Assembly (NCBI GenBank): GCA_903899015.1
Contig: CAIUHP010000072.1
Location: 1 to 64,000, forward strand
Origin: an uncultured Armatimonadota bacterium
Lineage (GTDB): Bacteria > Armatimonadota > Fimbriimonadia > Fimbriimonadales > Fimbriimonadaceae
Length of the DNA: 64,000 nucleotides
Direction: 5' to 3'
In this document: piece by piece, positions 58,855 through 64,000 of the stretch
Position numbering within the stretch: position 1 is the stretch's first letter
How the letters are laid out: the number at the start of each line of letters is the position of its first letter
Made by a program: the position numbers and the translations under genes
The notes under the pieces: generated by a model
The model's database searches: none
The model's input: the letters and a program-made list of their open reading frames with translations, nothing else
What the model was told of the DNA's origin: nothing

Positions 58855-59804
58855 TTTGCGGCCTCCTTAGCGTGGTAGGTGATAATGAGATCCGCTCCTG
58901 CCCTTCGAAAGGCAGTTAGAGTCTCCAAAACGATTTTTCGCTCATCAAGCCATCCGCGCTCTGCGGCGGCTTTGATCATCGAATACTCTCCGCTCACGGC
59001 ATAAGCCGCAATCGGTAGGTCCGATAATTCTCGAGCTCTTAGAACGATATCAAGGTAGGCCAATCCAGGCTTGACCATCAAAATGTCGGCACCTTCTTCC
59101 ACGTCCTGCAAAAGTTCGCGGCGGGCATGGCGGGCGTTAGCATAGTCGTGCTGATAGGAGGCACGATCACCAAAGCTAGGTGCGGAATCGGCCGCTTCCC
59201 GGAACGGTCCGTAGAAGGCGGAGCTGAATTTGGCGGAGTAGGCCATGACCGCTACATCCTTGAATCCTTCCTGGTTCAACGCGCTTCTCAGCGCGCCAAC
59301 TTGTGCGTCCATCATTGACGAAGGTGCAACCACGTCTGCTCCTGCTTGAGCGTGCGATACCGCCATCTTCGCAAGGAGTGGAAGAGTTGCGTCATTATCG
59401 ACTTCATGTCCATTTAGCACGCCGCAGTGTCCATGCGGTACGTACGCACAGACGCAAACGTCAGTCATGACGATCAAATTCGGCGCCGCTTCTTTGGCTT
59501 CTCGGATTGCGTGCTGCACGATGCCATTTGCATCGTACGCACTTGAAGCCATGTCATCTTTCTCGGCGGGAAGTCCGAAGATCAGAATCGCGGGAATACC
59601 GAGAGCAGAGACTTCTTTGGCGACCTCCGCAACTTTGGAGAGTGGCCAACGAAACTGTCCCGGCATCGAAAGGATCGGCTCAGGCTCGGTTGCTTCCTCC
59701 CGAACGAAGATCGGATAAATGAGGTCCGTCACTTGCACGCTCGTCTCTCGGACGAGTGCTCTAAGCGACTCATTGCGTCGCATTCGTCTTAATCGATTTG
59801 GCAT
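58836..59804 (-). CDS. hemB: porphobilinogen synthase HemB
   Basis: 322-residue aminolevulinate dehydratase. Schiff-base lysines sit in AVMAYSAKFSSAFYGPFREA and ADILMVKPGLAYLDIVLRAR. The metal site TDVCVCAYVPHGHCGVLN has the three Cys of the zinc-dependent class. It joins two aminolevulinates into porphobilinogen. It follows hemD with a 2-bp gap and overlaps hemQ by 19 bp. Confidence 0.97.
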   Translation of the reverse strand: MPNRLRRMRRNESLRALVRETSVQVTDLIYPIFVREEATEPEPILSMPGQFRWPLSKVAEVAKEVSALGIPAILIFGLPAEKDDMASSAYDANGIVQHAIREAKEAAPNLIVMTDVCVCAYVPHGHCGVLNGHEVDNDATLPLLAKMAVSHAQAGADVVAPSSMMDAQVGALRSALNQEGFKDVAVMAYSAKFSSAFYGPFREAADSAPSFGDRASYQHDYANARHARRELLQDVEEGADILMVKPGLAYLDIVLRARELSDLPIAAYAVSGEYSMIKAAAERGWLDERKIVLETLTAFRRAGADLIITYHAKEAANWLNNN

Positions 59805-59806
59805 AA

Positions 59807-60625
59807 CTATCTCTTTCCCTCGGCGTGGGCGATGATCGCAGCCACCAAACCGGGGATGGTGTATTCGTCGGCACCGACCGCAACTTTAAATCCAAGGTCA
59901 GTAACGGTCTTTGCTGTTATTGGACCAATACATGCGATGGGGACCGTCCGCATCCAGCGCTCTCGCCCTGCCTCGCGCAATTTGGCAAGCGTAGCGTGGA
60001 CGGAGGCTGAGCTAGTAAGCGTGATGTAATCGGGTGCCGCCTCATTCGCTTTCAGCTTCGATTCCTGGTCGCTAATGATGCGATAGACCGCAACTTCGGT
60101 CACATCGCCACCTTTCTGACGCAGTTCGTTAGCAAGCTCTTTTCGAGCGATGTCCGCTCGCAAAAGCAGGAACCGCTTGCCCTTAATCTCTTCGATAGAG
60201 GAAGAGATTGCTTCAGAAACGTACTCTTTGGGAACGAAGTCGGGTTCGCGAAACTCTTTAGTAGCGACTTCGCAGGTTGCGGGTCCGATGACCGCCATCT
60301 TGAGCTTGTTGATTCCCTCACGAGAAACCCTTATTTGGTTGAGTCGAGAAGCAACTGCGGAAACTCCGTTCACGCTCGTGAAAATCACCCAATCGTATCG
60401 ATGGAGGTTGCGAAGCGCGGCGTCAAAGGCTTCGTAGTCGGTCGGGGGAGCGATCTCGATCGCAGGAAGCTGAATAGGTATGGCTCCCAACTCGACAAGC
60501 TTATCGACGAGCTTAGATGCTTGACCTCTTGGTCGCGTAACCAGAATCCGTTTGCCTTCGAGGGGACTGCTCAAGCTGATTTCACCCAACGACCTCGGGA
60601 AGAAGAGCCCGAGCTCCTTGATCAC
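59807..60625 (-). CDS. hemD: uroporphyrinogen-III synthase HemD
   Basis: 272-residue HemD-like protein. KRILVTRPRGQASKLVDKLV opens the first domain, then DWVIFTSVNGVSAVASRLNQ, KMAVIGPATCEVATKEF and, in the second domain, YITLTSSASVHATLAKLREA and ACIGPITAKTVTDLGFKVAV. Sequence conservation in this family is low, but context and these blocks agree. The GTG at 60625 has AAGG 4 nt upstream and overlaps hemC by 44 bp; TTG codons at 60589 or 60574 would also give full proteins. It cyclises hydroxymethylbilane with ring D inversion. Confidence 0.88.
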   Translation of the reverse strand: MIKELGLFFPRSLGEISLSSPLEGKRILVTRPRGQASKLVDKLVELGAIPIQLPAIEIAPPTDYEAFDAALRNLHRYDWVIFTSVNGVSAVASRLNQIRVSREGINKLKMAVIGPATCEVATKEFREPDFVPKEYVSEAISSSIEEIKGKRFLLLRADIARKELANELRQKGGDVTEVAVYRIISDQESKLKANEAAPDYITLTSSASVHATLAKLREAGRERWMRTVPIACIGPITAKTVTDLGFKVAVGADEYTIPGLVAAIIAHAEGKR

Positions 60626-61505
60626 AAAGCCTTGCCGCCAGGGCGATTCCGATGGAGGTTGCTAATGAGGCTTCGCCCAGTTCAACTCCTCGCATCACGG
60701 TCTTGCCGTCTGGTGAAGCGACTAAACCTTCTAGTGTTAGCGTTCCACCAAGAACGGTCGCCTGGGCGGCTACGGGCATGGAGCATCCGGTGCCGAAATG
60801 GTTGAGAAATGCTCTTTCCGCGATGCCAGCCTGTTCGGTTTCAAGGTGGTTGAATGAGGAGATCATCTCCGTAACCCAAGACCCGGTTTGAATTTCGAGA
60901 ATGAGGATTGCCTGGCCAGCAGCGGGCAAGATGGGAAGAGGCTCTACGTGAAGGTCTGCATAGTCCGACGCTGCCCAATTATCAAGTACGCCTAATCGCT
61001 GGAGTCCAGCCGAAGCCAGAACGATCGCATCGTAGACTCCTTCCTGAAGCTTGCGCATGCGAGTATCGACGTTGCCAACGAGTGGTCGAAATTGTAGGTC
61101 GGGACGCAAAGCAGCGAGCTGAGACGTACGTCGAACGCTACCAGTCCCTACGACGGAACCTTCTGGCAATTCGTCAAACGACTTTTCTCTCGAAATAAGT
61201 GCATCCGAAATGGCCTCTCGTTTCAAATTTGCGGCGAATGTCAGACCTTCGATGGGGCGCGTCGGCAAGTCCTTCAAGCAGTGAAGGGCAACATCAATCT
61301 CGCCGCGCAGGAGGGCTTCCTGAATTTCTTTGACAAAGGAACCGAGAACTTCTCGGTTGCCGCCGTCGCCACTGGTCTTGATCGGAACGATTTCGACGGT
61401 GACACCCGCGAATTTGTTCTGAACAAGTGCTTGAATCGTGTGGGCTTGAATAAGTGCGAGTTTGCTTCCGCGGGTGCCGAGCCGAATGGTTTGAGCCTTA
61501 CTGAT
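60582..61505 (-). CDS. hemC: hydroxymethylbilane synthase HemC, unusual ATC start
   Basis: 307 residues if read from 61505, the family's normal length. From there: SKAQTIRLGTRGSKLALIQA, then IKTSGDGG and DVALHCLKDLPTRPIEGL, GSVRRTSQLAALRPDL, and HFGTGCSMPVAA with the Cys that holds the dipyrromethane cofactor. There is no ATG, GTG or TTG between an in-frame TGA and residue 77; the first is a TTG at 61277 that would delete the conserved GTRGSKLAL and KTSGD blocks. An ATC at 61505 lies 8 nt after a perfect GGAGG and overlaps the hemA stop. HemC polymerises four porphobilinogens. Confidence 0.9.
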   Translation of the reverse strand: MSKAQTIRLGTRGSKLALIQAHTIQALVQNKFAGVTVEIVPIKTSGDGGNREVLGSFVKEIQEALLRGEIDVALHCLKDLPTRPIEGLTFAANLKREAISDALISREKSFDELPEGSVVGTGSVRRTSQLAALRPDLQFRPLVGNVDTRMRKLQEGVYDAIVLASAGLQRLGVLDNWAASDYADLHVEPLPILPAAGQAILILEIQTGSWVTEMISSFNHLETEQAGIAERAFLNHFGTGCSMPVAAQATVLGGTLTLEGLVASPDGKTVMRGVELGEASLATSIGIALAARLCDQGARALLPEVVG

Positions 61506-62877
61506 GACAATCGCCTCCGATTTCCGTTCGAAAAAGCTTGGTCACGAGGTCGCGCGATTCAGGTGCAATATTCTCATCCTTCAATTCCCGAATTGGAGAT
61601 TGCAGAAATCCCTTAACCATGCGGTGGGCAAGGTCAGAGACAATTTTCAAGTCTTGGGGAGAAAGGTGGCCGAGCCGCTCGCTTGCCCACTTCAAGTTCT
61701 GGTGCTTGACGCTGTCGGTATAGCGTACGAGCGCTTCGATCGAAGGAGAAGCTGCCTTTCGTTCGCATTCGGCTAGGTACTCATCGACTTCTTCTTGGAG
61801 CATGTGGAACGCGACTGGGATGCCGGCCATCCTCTTCTTCGAGTTTGCTGAACATCGAGCGATCATCTCATCCATATCCAGTAAATGAATGCCGTTCACA
61901 GTGGCCGCCGATGGGTGAATGTTCGGAGGAACGCCTAAGTCGACAATAGTCAACGGTCGATCGTTTCTCAAAGCCCCGAGCTGTGCGACTGCTTCCGTGC
62001 AGACAACGGGTCGATCCGATGACGTTGCGGCAAATACTGCATCTGCTTCGGTCAGGGTGTATTCGAGTTCACCAAGTGTGCGAGCATGGCCGTCATACCG
62101 TCGAGCCATATTTGCTGCATTCTCATGGGTCCGGTTGACGAAAATTAACCTCAATGGATGATGATTGGCGAGTTCTTTCGCGATTCGCTCGGCGATCTTG
62201 CCTGCGCCAATCACGACGACCGTCTTTCCTTCGAGTCCACCGGTGTACTGAGCAGCTTCGCGAACCGCAAGTGATCCGATGGAAGTAACGTTTCGGCAAA
62301 GTTCCGTCTCAGATCGAACCCGCCGACTGGCCGAGTGGCTCTTTCGAATCGCCAAATCTAAGTGTCGACCAATACAGTTCTCTTGTCGAGCAGCCGTTAT
62401 GGCCTCTTTCAGCTGAGCGAGGATCTCAGTCTCTCCAAGCACTGCTGAGTCGAGACCGCAGAAGACTTTAAAAAGATGTTTGACCGCATTCGGTCCTGCT
62501 TTCCAATAAAGGGCGGGGGCTAGTTCTTCGAAGGAGAGTCCCGATTCTTCGAGCAGAATTCGCTCGGCAACTTCGCGGCAACCACCCACGAAATAGACCT
62601 CAGTTCGATTACAAGTGGAGAGTGCGAGAACTTCATCGAACCCTGAATCCGTAAATTTGTGGAGCACGCGTACCAGGCTTTCGCCTGCCAATCCGAGCGA
62701 GCCTCGGATCGATAATGACGCGGTATGGTGGCTAATGCCGAGCAGACTAATCGGGACTGTCGCTGTCAAATTGTCTTCAAGCTCAGTGTAAAGCTCATGA
62801 AGAGTTTCCGCAGAAACTTCCGTAGCGGCCAGTCCGCCTTCGGCAATGTCTTCCTTAAGTTGGTGTTGGTTAGGCAC
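61498..62877 (-). CDS. hemA: glutamyl-tRNA reductase HemA
   Basis: 459-residue HemA. The conserved start of the family, PISLLGISHHTASLSIRGSL, lies ~43 residues in, so there is an N-terminal extension (NQHQLKEDIAEGGLAATEVS) not seen in most. Catalytic Cys is in LALSTCNRTEVYFVGG (~112), then GRHLDLAIRKSHSASRRVRS, and the NADPH domain KTVVVIGAGKIAERIAKELA. It reduces glutamyl-tRNA to glutamate-1-semialdehyde, the committed step. GTG start at 62877; a TACCAT lies 10 nt upstream. First gene of the eight-gene haem operon; its stop overlaps the proposed hemC start. Confidence 0.95.
   Translation of the reverse strand: MPNQHQLKEDIAEGGLAATEVSAETLHELYTELEDNLTATVPISLLGISHHTASLSIRGSLGLAGESLVRVLHKFTDSGFDEVLALSTCNRTEVYFVGGCREVAERILLEESGLSFEELAPALYWKAGPNAVKHLFKVFCGLDSAVLGETEILAQLKEAITAARQENCIGRHLDLAIRKSHSASRRVRSETELCRNVTSIGSLAVREAAQYTGGLEGKTVVVIGAGKIAERIAKELANHHPLRLIFVNRTHENAANMARRYDGHARTLGELEYTLTEADAVFAATSSDRPVVCTEAVAQLGALRNDRPLTIVDLGVPPNIHPSAATVNGIHLLDMDEMIARCSANSKKRMAGIPVAFHMLQEEVDEYLAECERKAASPSIEALVRYTDSVKHQNLKWASERLGHLSPQDLKIVSDLAHRMVKGFLQSPIRELKDENIAPESRDLVTKLFRTEIGGDCHQ
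61514..61518 (-). promoter_or_regulatory. Shine-Dalgarno GGAGG for hemC inside hemA
   Basis: GGAGG falls in the hemA C-terminal codons for Gly-Gly. It is 8 nt from the ATC at 61505 and only 2 nt from the in-frame ATT at 61511, so it supports ATC as the initiation codon. Confidence 0.65.
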
Positions 62878-62887
62878 TTCACTTAAA

Positions 62888-62893
62888 ATGGTA
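62888..62893 (-). promoter_or_regulatory. -10-like TACCAT for the haem operon
   Basis: TACCAT ends 10 nt before the hemA GTG. An inverted repeat, GTCGT at ~62910 with ACGAC at ~62927 around TTGACATTTTTG, lies just upstream and could be an operator, although its arms are only 5 bp. Confidence 0.35.
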
Positions 62894-63097
62894 TCTAACG
62901 AGTTCTACACGTCGTTTGACATTTTTGACGACAAGTCATGGCCTATAACGAGGCTGAGGGACTTTTAATCTTTACTTTTTAATCACGTATTTTATCCAGG
63001 TAATTCTTTGTCCATAGAATCTAGGACATGGCCCCGAATGGTCCGTTTTTGGCTGAAATCGGCTTGCTACGTGACGGAATGCCAATTGTTCCAGTAG

Positions 63098-63937
63098 TCA
63101 GCCGCGAAGATCTTGTCGGAGTTCGTCTTCGGCTTCTGTCAGTTGTCGGAGTTCGGCGAGAGTGGCTTCCAGGGCGCTACCGGGTTTGGGGGCGCCTGCG
63201 ATCAACTCTTCACCGGCGAGGCGTCGAGAAACGGCTTCTACTTGCTCGGCCATCTCAAAAAGCTTCTGGGCGACACCGCGACCTTCTTCGAAGAAGGGAG
63301 AGATGTGATCCACTCGACCTTTCGTGGTCAGAAAATCCTGGCCGACAACTTCATCAACTATCTCGGTCCATGCCCATCGATTGGGTTTCGTCGGGATGGA
63401 TGTCGCAAACAAGACCATAAGTTCTTGCATGCCCTGATCGACTGCGAGCAGCGATTGTTCCCGCGCGGATCGGAGGTGAGTCGGCAAATCTGCTCGTTGC
63501 CAATAGGGCGATTCCAGGGCTGCTCGGGCACGATGCCAATTTCGGGCCGACTCTTCTAGGAGACTTGCGACTTCGACGCTCAAATCTCGATGCAGGCGTC
63601 GCTTGTCTAAAATGGCTTCAAGTCGTTCGGCGATGTGTCGAGCCTCTCGACGAAGCCGCGCGTGAGCAGGTTCGGTCCGAACGCGGCGAGCCGACATGCC
63701 ATAGGCTCCGAGCATGTATCCCAGGAACGACACCATGCCTGCGAAGAACCCGCTGTTAAATCCGTGTGCCCCACCCGTCGCTAATGACGTAAAGACCGCG
63801 ACAGCTGTGCTAATTCCCAGACCGGTGAAAATGGTCGTAGGCGTAATGAGTAATGGCCAACCGCGCTTCCAACTTACCGCCCACTGGATGTAATCCGTGA
63901 GGTAAGGCATCTGCTTGGATCGGTTTTGACGTGCCAT
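63098..63937 (-). CDS. hypothetical membrane protein with helical cytoplasmic domain
   Basis: 279-residue protein of unknown family. Two membrane segments near the N-terminus (WPLLITPTTIFTGLGISTAV and SGFFAGMVSFLGYMLGAYG) are followed by a ~190-residue helical, Arg/Glu-rich domain with coiled-coil character (RLRREARHIAERLEAILDKR, VEVASLLEESARNWHRARA, LEATLAELRQLTEAEDELRQ). The start ATG has no clear Shine-Dalgarno site. It lies upstream of, and probably separate from, the haem operon (220-bp gap with no gene). A structural or mechanosensory role is only a guess. Confidence 0.7.
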   Translation of the reverse strand: MARQNRSKQMPYLTDYIQWAVSWKRGWPLLITPTTIFTGLGISTAVAVFTSLATGGAHGFNSGFFAGMVSFLGYMLGAYGMSARRVRTEPAHARLRREARHIAERLEAILDKRRLHRDLSVEVASLLEESARNWHRARAALESPYWQRADLPTHLRSAREQSLLAVDQGMQELMVLFATSIPTKPNRWAWTEIVDEVVGQDFLTTKGRVDHISPFFEEGRGVAQKLFEMAEQVEAVSRRLAGEELIAGAPKPGSALEATLAELRQLTEAEDELRQDLRG

Positions 63938-64000
63938 GGTTTTCTTGGTTTACGGGTGGTTGGCACCCCAGGTTGCGTTCTGTCTCGAACGCGCTCTGGG

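Noticed and set aside
61274-61510. 78-codon minus-strand frame at the hemC 5' end
   Set aside because: It is out of frame with the conserved HemC N-terminus, which reads perfectly in the neighbouring frame over the same bases.
63938-64000. possible end of an upstream minus-strand gene at the right edge
   Set aside because: A short frame reads to a TAA near 63950 (QNATWGANHP), but 50 bases are too few to support a gene.
1-64000. tRNA, rRNA, CRISPR, insertion sequence or phage genes
   Set aside because: I looked for T-arm-like GGTTCGAATCC sequences, regular short repeats and transposase or integrase motifs and found none; a dedicated RNA search was not possible.

Overview
This window looks like chromosome from a free-living heterotrophic bacterium with a double-membrane envelope. 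I place it, by inference, in the Armatimonadota (Fimbriimonas-like). The pointers are a type IV pilin-like protein whose N-terminus runs [12 protein letters not shown] and then LFPVFAQA, paired PSD1/DUF1501 and DUF1800/DUF1501 proteins of the kind common in Planctomycetes and Armatimonadota, an orphan secretin, twin-arginine signals on many exported proteins, and a Bacillus-like coproporphyrin (HemQ) haem pathway. I saw no tRNA, rRNA, CRISPR array, insertion sequence or prophage. Gene density and base composition look uniform, so this reads as core chromosome and not as an island.

Layout. 0-7 kb: a TrmB-type regulator divergent from two tandem secreted M28 peptidases, then two tandem metallophosphoesterases and an unknown protein on the minus strand. 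7-10 kb: phosphate transport genes pstS-pstC-pstA behind a Pho-box-like repeat, with no pstB following. 10-15 kb: DUF4127, Nudix and DUF885 proteins and a probable outer-membrane protein ending at a strong terminator. 15-22.4 kb: a five-gene minus-strand operon for polysaccharide O-acetylation (MBOAT/AlgI-like, two AlgJ/AlgX-like SGNH proteins, an alpha/beta hydrolase, a LamG-like protein). 22.6-27 kb: a sugar isomerase-like TIM barrel, DUF1501, DUF1800 and a small membrane protein. 27-42 kb: carbohydrate-active enzymes ((alpha/alpha)6 glycosidase, GH9, DUF4038, GH97) mixed with DUF2330, methionyl-tRNA synthetase, a PSMA-like M28 peptidase and an NAD(P)-binding protein. 42-48 kb: purS-purQ, an NlpC/P60 hydrolase, an AAA/DUF4143 ATPase and a secretin. 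48-54.6 kb: an NHL-type propeller protein, a DUF1501/PSD1 pair, and a pilin-like gene coupled to a 44-residue lipoprotein. 54.9-62.9 kb: an eight-gene haem operon, hemA-hemC-hemD-hemB-hemQ-hemL-hemE-hemH(cpfC). The last gene encodes an unknown membrane protein.

How the genes work together. The haem operon carries glutamyl-tRNA to coproporphyrinogen III, plus the iron-insertion and decarboxylation steps of the coproporphyrin-dependent route. The only missing steps are glutamyl-tRNA synthetase and coproporphyrinogen oxidase. The acetylation operon would acetylate, and perhaps deacetylate, an exported polysaccharide. The glycosidases and secreted peptidases suggest growth on plant-derived polymers and peptides.

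Two observations stand out. First, hemC has no ATG, GTG or TTG able to give a full-length protein; an ATC codon 8 nt after a perfect GGAGG overlaps the hemA stop and would give a normal 307-residue enzyme. Second, about fourteen operon-leading genes carry a TANNNT hexamer only 6-10 nt upstream of the start codon, mostly without a Shine-Dalgarno sequence, which suggests widespread leaderless transcription. All functional calls come from reading the sequence by eye; no database search was run.
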